DNA of 64,000 nt from assembly GCF_002088945.1 (NCBI RefSeq), contig NZ_NCSU01000015.1, positions 248,001 to 312,000 on the forward strand, in the 5' to 3' direction. Of this stretch, positions 1-8,009 are shown piece by piece. This DNA comes from Henriciella pelagia (GTDB lineage: Bacteria > Pseudomonadota > Alphaproteobacteria > Caulobacterales > Hyphomonadaceae). Within the stretch, counting starts at the first letter, position 1. The number at the start of each line of letters is the position of its first letter. The notes under the pieces were generated by a model. The model did not search any database, was not told the DNA's origin, and saw only the letters and a list, made by a program, of their open reading frames with translations. A program made the translations under genes and the position numbers.

Positions 1-1
1 G

Positions 2-424
2 AACTTCGTCTTCGATGGCGCTGACCTTCGCACAAAGTCAGCCTGGGCAGAGCTTCGCGGCGACCAGGTGACACTGTTCTTCACCGATAATGCCGAGTTC
101 GAGAATGCAAATGGCGGCAAGGTCCACCTAACTTCCAAGTCCGATGGACCATATGCCGGTGTCCTGATGTATGGAGACCGGGATGCCATGTCCCCGGCCA
201 TCGACATCAAGATTAATGGCAATATCAGCTCCCGTTTCGAAGGCGCGATCTACTTTCCGAACAATGACCTGACCTTTGTCGGAGGCGCATCCCTGGACTC
301 CGAATGTACGCAGCTGATCGCCGATACCGTCACCTTTTCCGGCAATTCGGGCATCAAGGCCAATTGCGAAACGCTCGGGGCGCGCCAGTTCGGAAATATC
401 AGCGATGTGCTCCTGACCGAGTAA
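2..424 (+). CDS. TadG-like Flp pilus-assembly protein, 3' part
   Basis: The reading frame is open from the left edge of the window, so the N-terminus lies outside. The visible ~140 residues end in a block typical of long TadG-like proteins of alphaproteobacteria: a GPYAGVLMYGDR segment, then INGNISSRFEGAIYFPNNDLTF, then CTQLIADTVTFSGNSGIKANC. In the family this region follows an N-terminal TadE/G membrane segment and is exposed outside the inner membrane. Two further TadG-like genes follow on the same strand, so this looks like the end of a tad-associated run. I infer the family from the C-terminal motifs only; the exact role in pilus assembly is not shown. Confidence 0.75.
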   Translation, partial: NFVFDGADLRTKSAWAELRGDQVTLFFTDNAEFENANGGKVHLTSKSDGPYAGVLMYGDRDAMSPAIDIKINGNISSRFEGAIYFPNNDLTFVGGASLDSECTQLIADTVTFSGNSGIKANCETLGARQFGNISDVLLTE

Positions 425-548
425 CCTGTCTGGCGCGCGTCAACCCTTAACAAAGCCTTGTAGCAAAGGTAGAAAACCGCTGGTGCGGTTAAGCGTGAAA
501 TTCATCCCAAGCAGCTAGTTTCATGTCAAATAAGCTGGAGCCATGACC

Positions 549-2054
549 ATGTCTGGGTTGGGATTAACCAAAAAATACCGCACTGATAAGCGCGCCAACG
601 TCTCAATGATTTTTGCCCTGACGATGATCCCCATCATCGCCGTTGCCGGCTTCGCCGTCGACCTGCAGCTTGCCTTTTCCAAGAAGGGCAAGATCCAGCA
701 TTCGATCGATTCTGCTGTTCTGGCGGGCGCGCGCATGCTGCAGGGGACCGACAGCAAGAGCGATGTCCGCAAGCATACACGCGCCTATTTCGAGGCCATG
801 ACCGACGGCGAAGGCGGCGGCCTGACCTGCGATGCACTCGCCATCGAATTTGTCGATGACGAGAATATTGAAGCCTCAACGACCTGTTACCAGCCGACCA
901 CGCTTTCCCGCGTGATCGGGCAGGAACGCGTAAAGTTCACTGTCGAAGCGGCCGCCACCTATGGCATCAGCAAGCTCGACGTCGCGTTCGTCTTCGACAT
1001 CTCCGGCTCGATGGGCTGGGGCACCAAGCTCTGGGACCTCAAGGTCGCGGCAAAGGACGCTGCAGACATCCTGTTGCCTGAAGAAGGGTCGGCGGGGGAA
1101 GGCGAGGTGCGCATTGCCATGGTGGCCTATAATTCCCAGGTGGATGCAGGTGACTATTTCGAGGAAGTCACAGGCCTCAAACCCAAGCGGGACTATACGG
1201 CCATCAACAACACCCGCAAGCGTGAGACCTATACTGAACGGGAAGAGGTGTGCGGCGTCGTCTGCACGAAGTACAGAGGGAACAGCAATAACTGCAGAGA
1301 ATGGGATTATAGCTGCAGGGTTGAGGACGTCGAAAAAACGAGGTGGGTTGATACGCAGGAAACGGTCACCAAGACGCTCAATTCAACCTGCGTCTGGGAA
1401 CGCGAAGGCGAACACGCTTTCAGCGATGTCCAGCCCGACCAGGACAATGACCGACTGAATGAAGTTCCCGAATCATCCTGGAATGCCAGCCAGACGAGCA
1501 ACAATTCCGAAGGCTTCCTGACCGCTGGTTACGCCTATTGGGATGATGACAGGGACAGATGGTACACAACCGGCACCTCCTGCCTCAATGTGGAACCATT
1601 CCCGCTCGACGACGACCTTGATGATGTGGAAGATTACATTGATGATCTCTACGTGAATGGCGGCACAGCAGGCCACCAGGGTATCGAATGGGGCTGGTAC
1701 CTCATTTCGGAACGCTGGAGCGATGTCTTCGATGGAAAATCAACGCCTCTGGCATACGATGAGCCGGATTCCATCAAGGCCATGATCATCATGACAGATG
1801 GCGAGTTCAACCAGCAGTTTCACAACGGCCAGGGCGACTCGGTGGAACAGGCCAAGAAGCTGTGCGACGCCATCAAACAGGAAGACATCGTGATTTATAC
1901 CGTCGCCTTCGAAGCGCCGCCCGCTGGTGAAGAAGTGCTGGAGTACTGCGCATCGGGGGTCGAATTCTCGTTCAAGGCTTCAAACGGTCTTGAACTGAAG
2001 AAGAGCTATCAGTCGATTGCCCAGTCCATCGCGGACCTGCGTATCAAGAGCTAG
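549..2054 (+). CDS. TadG-like pilus protein with von Willebrand A domain
   Basis: About 501 residues. Near the N-terminus a positively charged stretch precedes one hydrophobic segment (MIFALTMIPIIAVAGFAVDL), the TadE/G-like membrane anchor. A VWA domain begins near residue 140 with an intact MIDAS motif (FDISGSMG) and resumes near residue 410 with IIMTDGEF. Between these halves is an insert rich in cysteine, tryptophan and acidic residues (CGVVCTKY, then several spaced cysteines), possibly disulfide-bonded outside the cell. GGAG at 537-540 lies 8 bases before the second ATG (549) but only 2 before the first (543), so I chose 549. The family is linked to Flp pili and surface adhesion; the ligand is unknown. 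Confidence 0.85.
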   Translation: MSGLGLTKKYRTDKRANVSMIFALTMIPIIAVAGFAVDLQLAFSKKGKIQHSIDSAVLAGARMLQGTDSKSDVRKHTRAYFEAMTDGEGGGLTCDALAIEFVDDENIEASTTCYQPTTLSRVIGQERVKFTVEAAATYGISKLDVAFVFDISGSMGWGTKLWDLKVAAKDAADILLPEEGSAGEGEVRIAMVAYNSQVDAGDYFEEVTGLKPKRDYTAINNTRKRETYTEREEVCGVVCTKYRGNSNNCREWDYSCRVEDVEKTRWVDTQETVTKTLNSTCVWEREGEHAFSDVQPDQDNDRLNEVPESSWNASQTSNNSEGFLTAGYAYWDDDRDRWYTTGTSCLNVEPFPLDDDLDDVEDYIDDLYVNGGTAGHQGIEWGWYLISERWSDVFDGKSTPLAYDEPDSIKAMIIMTDGEFNQQFHNGQGDSVEQAKKLCDAIKQEDIVIYTVAFEAPPAGEEVLEYCASGVEFSFKASNGLELKKSYQSIAQSIADLRIKS

Positions 2055-2074
2055 ACGCAAGGCAAAATCAGGAC

Positions 2075-2113
2075 GGGCCGGACAGGGTTAATCACAAGCT
2101 GTCCGGCCCTTCT
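2075..2113 (+). terminator. Hairpin terminator after first VWA-TadG gene
   Basis: A perfect 11-bp stem (GGGCCGGACAG at 2075-2085 pairing with 2099-2109) with a 13-base loop is followed by TTCTC. It sits 20 bases after the stop of the upstream gene. The weak T-run makes it a probable rather than certain intrinsic terminator. It implies that the second VWA gene has its own promoter. Confidence 0.65.
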
Positions 2114-2198
2114 CAATTGGCCGTTTCCCTTAAAAGCCTCCTCAAGACAAGCAGACCATAGTCGTCCGGTTGCCGGAGGGCTTTTGGGGAGGTTGGCT

Positions 2199-3527
2199 GT
2201 GTCCATACCTGTTGCTTGCAGCAAGGACGCCGCGCGCCCATTCAGGCTGGGCGCCTTTGGCCTGCGCGAATGTATTCGGCTGAAGTCTTTCCGGCGGCGC
2301 GTCAGCGGCCAGGTCGCCATCCTGTTCGCGCTGACAGTTCTTCCAATCGCCTTCATTGCCGGGTTCGCAATCGACTTCCAGCTTCTGACCAAGAAGAAAG
2401 CCAAGGCGCAGTACAGTCTCGATTCTGCGGTGATTGCCGGGACTCGGGCCTATCAGGATGGGGCGGGCCTGGCCGAAGTCACCAACGTCGTGCGCAACTA
2501 TTTCAACGCCGTCATCGAAAACACGGAAAGCCACCTCGTCTGCACGCCGCCCGAAGTGACCATTGATGACACAGATGTTGAAGCGACAACCAACTGCGTC
2601 ATGACGACGACCCTTTCCTCGATTGCCGGTATTGAGGAGATGAATTTCACCATCGAGACAGGCACCACATTTGGCATCGGCAAGGTCGATGTCGCTTTTG
2701 TATTCGATGTCTCCGGGTCCATGTCCGGATCGCGTATCGCGGACCTGAAGCTTGCGGCCTATGACGCCGTCGATATTCTGATCCCGGCCGAAGCACAGCC
2801 CGGACACGAGGATGATGTGCGCCTTGCCATGGTTTCCTACAATGGCGCTTTCAATGCTGGCACCTATTTCGAGACGGTGACCGGTCAGTCGCCGAACCAG
2901 ACCTATACCTATTACAGCGACGGGCGCTGGAGGAACTACAATTACACCACGACCTGCGTGTTCGAACGCGGCGGCAGCGAGGCCTATACCGAGGCGCTTC
3001 CCGGCCCCGGCCAGTATCTTGAGGCCGCAGACGTCTTCGAACGGAATGATTGCGCCAATGCCAGCCCGCCACTGGAACTGACATCGAATGCGCAGGCCCT
3101 CAACGATTATGTCGAGGCGCTCGAGGCGGGTGGAAACACAGCTGGTCACCTTGGCGTCGCCTGGGGCTGGTACATGATCTCGCCGCAATGGACGACCATC
3201 CTGCCCATCGACAGCGCACCGCTGCCTTATGATGAGCCGGACACGGCGAAAGCGATCGTGCTGATGACGGACGGCGCATTCAACACGACCGGCGACTCAG
3301 GCAATGGCACGTCGAGCGTGCAGGCCAGGAATGTGTGCGACAATATCAAGACTGCCGGCATCGTCATCTATTCGGTGGCCTTCCAGGCACCGGAGGCTGG
3401 CGAGGAAGTCCTTCATTACTGCGCCAGTGACGCCGAATCCTTCTTCACACCGCAGAATGGCCAGCAGCTGCAGGATGCCTATCAGGCGATTGCAAGTTCG
3501 ATCTCGGATCTGAGAATATCACACTGA
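2199..3527 (+). CDS. TadG-like pilus protein with von Willebrand A domain (paralogue)
   Basis: About 442 residues and a clear paralogue of the gene just upstream. It has the same anchor segment (ILFALTVLPIAFIAGFAIDF), a MIDAS motif FDVSGSMS, then VLMTDGAF, and a matching C-terminus (SISDLRI versus SIADLRI). The long cysteine-rich insert of the first copy is replaced by a shorter Tyr/Asn-rich stretch. No ATG lies near the conserved N-terminus. GGGGAGG at 2187-2193 sits 5 bases before a GTG at 2199, which I take as the start; TTG at 2184 is an alternative. Probably surface-exposed and tied to Flp/Tad pili, as inferred from family and tandem position. Confidence 0.82.
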   Translation: MSIPVACSKDAARPFRLGAFGLRECIRLKSFRRRVSGQVAILFALTVLPIAFIAGFAIDFQLLTKKKAKAQYSLDSAVIAGTRAYQDGAGLAEVTNVVRNYFNAVIENTESHLVCTPPEVTIDDTDVEATTNCVMTTTLSSIAGIEEMNFTIETGTTFGIGKVDVAFVFDVSGSMSGSRIADLKLAAYDAVDILIPAEAQPGHEDDVRLAMVSYNGAFNAGTYFETVTGQSPNQTYTYYSDGRWRNYNYTTTCVFERGGSEAYTEALPGPGQYLEAADVFERNDCANASPPLELTSNAQALNDYVEALEAGGNTAGHLGVAWGWYMISPQWTTILPIDSAPLPYDEPDTAKAIVLMTDGAFNTTGDSGNGTSSVQARNVCDNIKTAGIVIYSVAFQAPEAGEEVLHYCASDAESFFTPQNGQQLQDAYQAIASSISDLRISH

Positions 3528-3559
3528 CACCCTTTCAAGCCGGGGCCACGGTCGCTATA

Positions 3560-3587
3560 TTGCAAGTGTCCCTTATGGGACTATGGC
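3560..3587 (+). promoter_or_regulatory. Candidate promoter of the tmRNA gene
   Basis: TTGCAA at 3560-3565 and TATGGC at 3582-3587 are separated by 16 bases and lie just upstream of the first RNA segment of the permuted tmRNA gene. This predicts a start near 3594. The fit to the -35/-10 consensus is moderate, and the call rests partly on position. Confidence 0.4.
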
Positions 3588-3593
3588 GATAAA

Positions 3594-3890
3594 CGCGCGT
3601 GTAATAAGCGGCTCGGACCCGGGGGCGGTACCCGGCGCCTCCACCAATATCCCATCCTTCAGCGGGACGGCTTTGGGGGCGAAATAGGATCGACGGACGT
3701 GTAAAGACGATGCCTTCGCCCGGATGAGCTCCGTTAGAAGCTCACTCAACAATAGTTGCAAATGACAACTTTGCTGAAGGCGAACTGATGGCCGCGTAAG
3801 CGGTCGGTAAGTGAACCGAACTTAACTCCTGGGGCTTCAGCGCCTCAGGCGGGGCCCGGAGGCGCCTGGCAACAGAAGCCTCCACCTTCT
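3594..3890 (+). ncRNA. ssrA: Two-piece (permuted) transfer-messenger RNA
   Basis: tmRNA rescues stalled ribosomes and tags nascent proteins. The gene has the circularly permuted alphaproteobacterial form. The acceptor piece comes first and ends at CCACCA (3641-3646), a spacer follows, and the coding piece starts at 3675. The 7-base start GGGGGCG (3675-3681) pairs with CGCCTCC (3636-3642), with one G-U, to rebuild the acceptor stem. The T-arm is CCGGG-GGCGGTA-CCCGG, the atypical T-loop of this class, and GAAATAGGATCGACG follows the 5' side. The tag ORF at 3758-3799 encodes ANDNFAEGELMAA then TAA. The ends at 3594 and 3890 are estimates. sspB, the adaptor for this tag, lies about 470 bases downstream. 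Confidence 0.93.
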
Positions 3891-3967
3891 CCTCCTCCTG
3901 AAAATTGCCGCTTGGCGGAACAGTCGGCAAGGCATCGACGTTGCTCTGAAAACGAATGGAGCAACCT

Positions 3968-4171
3968 ATGTCATCATTTGCACTCTACCTGATCGGATTT
4001 ATCGTCTTCATCGGTGGCCTTATCTGGGCCGCTGTCGCCCTCGGCCTTCCCGGCCAGTGGGTCGCCATCGGCGCGGTCATTCTGCTTGGTCTCGGCGTTA
4101 TTACTGCCGTCACCCATACGCGTGCCAAGGATGAGACCGTTGCCTCGGAAGGCGAGCCCAGCGGCAGCTGA
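3968..4171 (+). CDS. Small membrane protein, two predicted helices
   Basis: A 67-residue protein of unknown function. It has two hydrophobic stretches (LYLIGFIVFIGGLIWAAVAL and VAIGAVILLGLGVITAV) joined by a short GLPGQW loop, then a hydrophilic tail. GGAG at 3958-3961 is 6 bases before the ATG at 3968, whereas the upstream ATG at 3956 overlaps that site, so 3968 is the better start. It stands alone between the tmRNA and sspB genes. I do not recognise a named family. Confidence 0.7.
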   Translation: MSSFALYLIGFIVFIGGLIWAAVALGLPGQWVAIGAVILLGLGVITAVTHTRAKDETVASEGEPSGS

Positions 4172-4193
4172 TTCGCAGCATGTATCGAATCTC

Positions 4194-4224
4194 GGCTCGT
4201 GTTGTGATCATTGCAGCACGAGCC
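4194..4224 (+). terminator. Stem-loop between small membrane gene and sspB
   Basis: GGCTCGTG (4194-4201) pairs perfectly with CACGAGCC (4217-4224) across a 15-base loop. No long T-run follows, so termination strength is uncertain. Confidence 0.4.
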
Positions 4225-4357
4225 ATTTCATATTGTGAAACAAGAATTTTGAACGCCGACGCGCGAACGTGTTAAAATACCCTCGCTTTCTGAACGAAGC
4301 GAGTTGAATGCGCCAATTTCTGCCTTAAAAGATACATACAAGACAGGGGTGAACCGG

Positions 4358-4852
4358 ATGACGGACTATATCGGCTACGAAGCGCTTACTCAGGCAGCCA
4401 TGCGAGGCGTGGTCCGGGAAGCCCTTCGCGAGACCGCCCGCAACGGGGCCGCGCCCGGCGATCACCACTTTTATGTGACCTTCCGCACCAAGGCACCCGG
4501 CGTCAAAATGGCCGAGCACCTTGTCGAGCGGTTTCCCGAAGAGATGACGATTGTCATCCAGCACCAGTTCTGGGACCTTGAGGTCTTCGACGGCCATTTT
4601 GAAGTCATCCTGAAATTCAATGGCGTGCCACAACACCTCTCCATCCCGTTTGCAGCGCTCAGCCGCTTTGTAGACCCCGCCGTCAATTTCGGTCTGTCCT
4701 TCGAAAAGAGTGCAACCGCCACGTCGACCGGGCAGGATGTTGTCGCGCCCGCCGCCGACCTGGCCAAGTCCGGCACGGACGAAGCGCGGCTCGCCTCCGG
4801 CGACGATGGCAATGGCACCGTGGTGAATTTCGAAGCTTTCCGCCGGAAATAG
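4358..4852 (+). CDS. sspB: SspB-like ClpXP adaptor protein
   Basis: A 164-residue protein matching alphaproteobacterial SspB, the adaptor that delivers ssrA-tagged proteins to ClpXP. A helix (YEALTQAAMRGVVREAL) precedes the substrate-binding core (HHFYVTFRTKAPGVKM, then FDGHFEVILKFNGVPQHLSIPF). A low-complexity linker leads to a short C-terminal segment (GTVVNFEAFRRK) that in the family docks on ClpX. An in-frame ATG at 4304 would add 18 residues not expected for the family. AGGGG at 4345-4349 is correctly spaced for 4358, so I chose that start. It lies close to the tmRNA gene encoding its cargo tag. Confidence 0.88.
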   Translation: MTDYIGYEALTQAAMRGVVREALRETARNGAAPGDHHFYVTFRTKAPGVKMAEHLVERFPEEMTIVIQHQFWDLEVFDGHFEVILKFNGVPQHLSIPFAALSRFVDPAVNFGLSFEKSATATSTGQDVVAPAADLAKSGTDEARLASGDDGNGTVVNFEAFRRK

Positions 4853-4856
4853 TCGA

Positions 4857-5315
4857 TTGCCCGGTCCGACCAGCGAAAAGCCCCGCATCAGCGATGCTGA
4901 CATGCTGGCGCGCTTCCAGAACTCCAGGAAGCGTCCCGCCTGCTCTGACACACTTGGCATGCACCTCTCAGAGGTTCACCAGGACGAGATGCGGGTCGTG
5001 GTCGACTTCATGGCCGATGAAAGTTTCGCCAACCCCACAGGTGCCATCCAGGGTGGGTTTATTGGCGCGATGCTGGACGAGGCAATCTCGACCAATATCA
5101 TCATCGCCTCAAACGTCACCATGACGGCACCGACGCTCGAGATGAAAGTCTCATACCTTGCCCCGCTCTTCGTCGGGCCTGCCAGGGTGGAAGCCCGCAT
5201 CCTCAAATTCGGCAAGACGGTATGCTTTTCCGAAGCAAAATGCATGGACCCGGACGGCAAGGTGGTTGCTACAGCAACCGCCACAGCCGCTCCAAAACCG
5301 TTCAAGCGCTTCTGA
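4857..5315 (+). CDS. PaaI-family (hotdog) thioesterase
   Basis: A 152-residue single hotdog domain. The segment NPTGAIQGGFIGAMLDEA is the catalytic loop and central helix of PaaI/YdiI-like acyl-CoA thioesterases, and TLEMKVSYLAPLFVG is the strand pair that follows. The start is uncertain: TTG at 4857 lies 4 bases after the sspB stop, and the first ATG in frame is at 4902. Both leave the hotdog core intact. The acyl substrate cannot be told from sequence. Its position behind sspB suggests co-transcription, not shared function. Confidence 0.8.
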   Translation: MPGPTSEKPRISDADMLARFQNSRKRPACSDTLGMHLSEVHQDEMRVVVDFMADESFANPTGAIQGGFIGAMLDEAISTNIIIASNVTMTAPTLEMKVSYLAPLFVGPARVEARILKFGKTVCFSEAKCMDPDGKVVATATATAAPKPFKRF

Positions 5316-5474
5316 AAACACAGGAATTCGCCTCAGAAGCGAGTTCGCTCACACTATTTAACTTGAATAATTTCCAATCGAGGGCATTTAGCGAAATTGC
5401 GCGACGCCAGCGCGGGCAGTGTCCCTACAATCCGTCCCGGGCGGCGACCCGGCTCTCTCAGGAGCATGCCGGCC

Positions 5475-5945
5475 ATGATGCTGGTTCCCTGTTATCTCGC
5501 CGCTTCGCAAATCGAAGGTCTCGGCGTCTACTCTAGCGAACCCATCCGGAAGGGCCAGCTGATCTGGAAATTCGACCCACGCGTCGACCGAGTCATTCCT
5601 CTCGAGAGCTTCGCGGAAGCCGATGAGCGGCTGAACGATTTTCTGAAGCGCTACACCTATATCCCGCACTTCGACACAAGCGTCTGCATCCTGGACGGCG
5701 ACGAAGGCCGCTACATGAACCACAGCGAAGATCCGAACACCGATTTCTCGTCCACGACGGAAACCGGCTACGCACTTATGGATATACCGGCGGGCGTCGA
5801 ACTCACCTGCGACTATCGCGAATTCGACACCACGGCACATGTGATGATGGATTCCATCACCCCGCTTGGCCGTCAGTACCAGAATGTGCCGGTTCACCTT
5901 CAGGCAAACGGACACGCGTCCAGCAATGGTCGCCTCAGCAAATAG
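5475..5945 (+). CDS. SET-domain protein
   Basis: About 156 residues covering a compact SET domain. The N-terminal strand reads IEGLGVYSSEPIRKGQLIW. The cofactor-site motif appears as YMNHSEDPNT (family NHSxxPN), and VELTCDYREF matches the ELTYDY motif. The pre- and post-SET cysteine clusters of eukaryotic histone methyltransferases are absent. In bacteria such stand-alone SET proteins are assumed to methylate protein lysines, but the target here is unknown. AGGAG at 5460-5464 is about 10 bases from the ATG at 5475; ATGs at 5466 and 5478 are alternatives. Confidence 0.8.
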   Translation: MMLVPCYLAASQIEGLGVYSSEPIRKGQLIWKFDPRVDRVIPLESFAEADERLNDFLKRYTYIPHFDTSVCILDGDEGRYMNHSEDPNTDFSSTTETGYALMDIPAGVELTCDYREFDTTAHVMMDSITPLGRQYQNVPVHLQANGHASSNGRLSK

Positions 5946-5956
5946 ACCGCCTCATC

Positions 5957-5980
5957 AGGCAGGCCATGTCTGGCCTGCCT
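5957..5980. terminator. Bidirectional hairpin between convergent genes
   Basis: AGGCAGGCCA (5957-5966) and TGGCCTGCCT (5971-5980) form a perfect 10-bp stem with a 4-base loop. It lies exactly between the convergent SET and MAPEG genes and probably ends transcription from both sides. Confidence 0.65.
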
Positions 5981-6377
5981 ATAATGGCGCCGTCGCGCAG
6001 ACATAGAGCACCATGACGGTGCCGATGAGACCGACCGACCAGACGATCGTGCGGATCACCGGAACGCCGAGCAGGTAGATCGGGCCATAGGCAAACCGCG
6101 CCCAGAAATAGAGGGCCGCTCCGATTTTCGTCAGGGCGTTTCCAAGCCCCGCAGTTTCCACGATCAGGATCGCAAACCCGAAGATGACCAGCCCCTCGAT
6201 ATGGTTGGCGATCGCCCGCTTGATGCGACCGGAAAACAGGTTGGTCCTGGCTGGCTCGTCCCGCGGCCCGAGGCCATAGCTCAACCCGTTCTGGATGACA
6301 GTGTTTGCAGCTTGCGCCACGAGCAGCGCAATCAGGATCACGACCGATCCGAAAAGATACAGCAATTCCTGAGACAT
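5979..6377 (-). CDS. MAPEG-family inner-membrane protein
   Basis: A 132-residue protein with four hydrophobic helices. After the first helix comes ANTVIQNGLSYGLGPRDEP, and helix two is preceded by KRAIANHIEGLVIF, matching the RxxxNxxE-type region of MAPEG proteins. These are membrane proteins related to glutathione-dependent eicosanoid and detoxification enzymes. Bacterial members are mostly uncharacterised, so no substrate is claimed. A strong GGGAGG precedes the ATG. It stands alone, convergent with the SET-domain gene. Confidence 0.8.
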   Translation of the reverse strand: MSQELLYLFGSVVILIALLVAQAANTVIQNGLSYGLGPRDEPARTNLFSGRIKRAIANHIEGLVIFGFAILIVETAGLGNALTKIGAALYFWARFAYGPIYLLGVPVIRTIVWSVGLIGTVMVLYVCATAPL

Positions 6378-6462
6378 GGTTCTACCTCCCGCCCCTTATC
6401 GGCCCAGTGACCCTATTCCTCGTCGCCAAAGTTTTCCATTGCCGTAACGCGGCGGCGAAAAT

Positions 6463-6819
6463 TCAATCTAACGCCTCGACTTTCATGTAAATGCCTTCCC
6501 GGTCGCCCACGCGCCGCTCCACCAGCAACCGTGCGACCTGGTGGTCATCGACGAAAGCATTGCCCGTGACGCTGTCCAGCAAGGCCTTGGCGAGGTTGTC
6601 GAGGTCCATCCAGGGCGCGTCGCCGGTATATTCCATGACGATGTGGACCGCATAATCGCCATGGCCGGGCCGCAGGCGGGTGAAGTCCTTGCGGAAAAAT
6701 TCCCTCAGCAACGGCTTGTAATACTTTGCCTGCGTCGTCAGGCCGAAGCAGCGCACCTCAAGCGCGCCCTCCTCTGTAATCCGCGCACGAACCTTGCCGT
6801 TCTTGATCCAGTCATCCAC
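6463..6819 (-). CDS. RusA-like Holliday-junction resolvase
   Basis: About 118 residues. The core MDLDNLAKALLD followed by VDDHQV carries the Asp-x-Asp, Lys and second Asp cluster of RusA endonucleases, so the catalytic set looks complete. RusA cleaves four-way DNA junctions and is usually phage- or prophage-borne. No phage genes are nearby here. The ORF extends upstream into hemH to 6891, but a GTG at 6819 starts 5 bases after the hemH stop and keeps the whole domain, so I prefer it. It is probably co-transcribed with hemH. Confidence 0.78.
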   Translation of the reverse strand: MDDWIKNGKVRARITEEGALEVRCFGLTTQAKYYKPLLREFFRKDFTRLRPGHGDYAVHIVMEYTGDAPWMDLDNLAKALLDSVTGNAFVDDHQVARLLVERRVGDREGIYMKVEALD

Positions 6820-6823
6820 TGCG

Positions 6824-7873
6824 TCAGACCCAGCCGGCCAGCTCACGCCTCGCCAGCGCTTCCAGCACATCAATCGCCCGGTCGCTGTCATTCAGGCACG
6901 GCGCCACAGAGAAGTGCGTGCCACCCGCCTCCATGAATGTGTCGCGCCCCTCCATGGCGATTTCCTCAAGCGTTTCGAGACAGTCGGAAATGAAGGCTGG
7001 CGAGACCACGACCAGTTTCTTCACGCCCTCCCCCGGCAAGGCTTCCAGCGTCTTGTCGGTATAGGGCTGCAGCCATTCGGTCGGCCCGAACCGGCTCTGG
7101 AAGGTCGTCATCGCGAACCCGGAATCCCAGCCGAGCGCTTCAGCCACCAGTCGTGTCGTCTTGTGGCACTGGCAATGATACGGGTCGCCCTTGTCGAGAT
7201 AGGCCTTCGGCACGCCGTGATAGCTCATCAGCACGCGCTCAGGCACGAAATCCAGTCCCGCGATATGGTCGCTGATCGAGCCCGCCAGCGCGTTGATATA
7301 GTCAGGCATGTCAACAAATTGCGCCGCTGTCCGCACGGCCGGCTGCCAGCGCATCTTGCCGAGCGCCCTGAATGTCCGGTCGTACACGCTCGCCGTCGTC
7401 GTGGCCGAATATTGCGGGTAAAGCGCAATCACCGCGATCTTCTCACAGCCCTTGTCCTTCAGCGCCTCGATCTTGGACGCAATGGAGGGATTGCCGTAAT
7501 TCATCGCAAAATCCACGATGAGGTTTTCGCTGCCGATGCGTTCGGCAAGCCTCTCGGCCTGCCGCCTCGTATAGACCAGGAGCGGCGAGCCTTCCTCCAT
7601 CCAGACCTTCTTGTAGGCCTCGCCGGACTTCGACGGACGGAAGGTCAGGATCGGGCCCTGCAGGATCGGCTGCCAGAGCAACGGGTGCAGCTCGATCACA
7701 CGCCGGTCCGACAGGAATTCCGACAGGTAACGGCGCATCGACCAGTAGTCGGTGCCGTCCGGCGTACCGAGATTGACGAGCAGCACCCCCACCCTGCCCC
7801 GCGCAATGGCCGGATGATCCACCGGCGCATGGGGCGGTCGACTTGCATTTTCGCTGCTGGCGGCATCCGGCAT
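6824..7873 (-). CDS. hemH: Ferrochelatase
   Basis: Inserts ferrous iron into protoporphyrin IX, the last step of protoheme synthesis. The protein is 349 residues. It opens with GRVGVLLVNLGTPDGTDYWSMRRYL, typical of ferrochelatases, then has PLLVYTRRQAE, and carries the active-site histidine in VLMSYHGVPKAYLDKGDPYHCQC and the acidic patch SPAFISDCLETLEEI. AGGAAG sits 7 bases before the ATG at 7873. An upstream extension to 8143 would overlap the divergent lipoprotein gene and is unlikely. A RusA-like gene follows directly. Confidence 0.95.
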   Translation of the reverse strand: MPDAASSENASRPPHAPVDHPAIARGRVGVLLVNLGTPDGTDYWSMRRYLSEFLSDRRVIELHPLLWQPILQGPILTFRPSKSGEAYKKVWMEEGSPLLVYTRRQAERLAERIGSENLIVDFAMNYGNPSIASKIEALKDKGCEKIAVIALYPQYSATTTASVYDRTFRALGKMRWQPAVRTAAQFVDMPDYINALAGSISDHIAGLDFVPERVLMSYHGVPKAYLDKGDPYHCQCHKTTRLVAEALGWDSGFAMTTFQSRFGPTEWLQPYTDKTLEALPGEGVKKLVVVSPAFISDCLETLEEIAMEGRDTFMEAGGTHFSVAPCLNDSDRAIDVLEALARRELAGWV

Positions 7874-8009
7874 GGCAATCTTCCTCGTATCCGATGCGCA
7901 ATAGATAGCGCGCTCTGCGAGAGGACAAGTGGCTTGACCATGCGACACAACTTGCCAGCATGGGGGATTAGCTGCCACAACGCCTGCTTGCGACTCAGGA
8001 GAACCCTGT

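Noticed and set aside
2142-3188. Minus-strand frame opposite the second VWA-TadG gene
   Set aside because: Shadow of a TadG-like gene with intact membrane anchor and MIDAS.
4172-4357. Possible riboswitch or extra small RNA between the small membrane gene and sspB
   Set aside because: Only one simple hairpin is visible; no conserved riboswitch core could be recognised.
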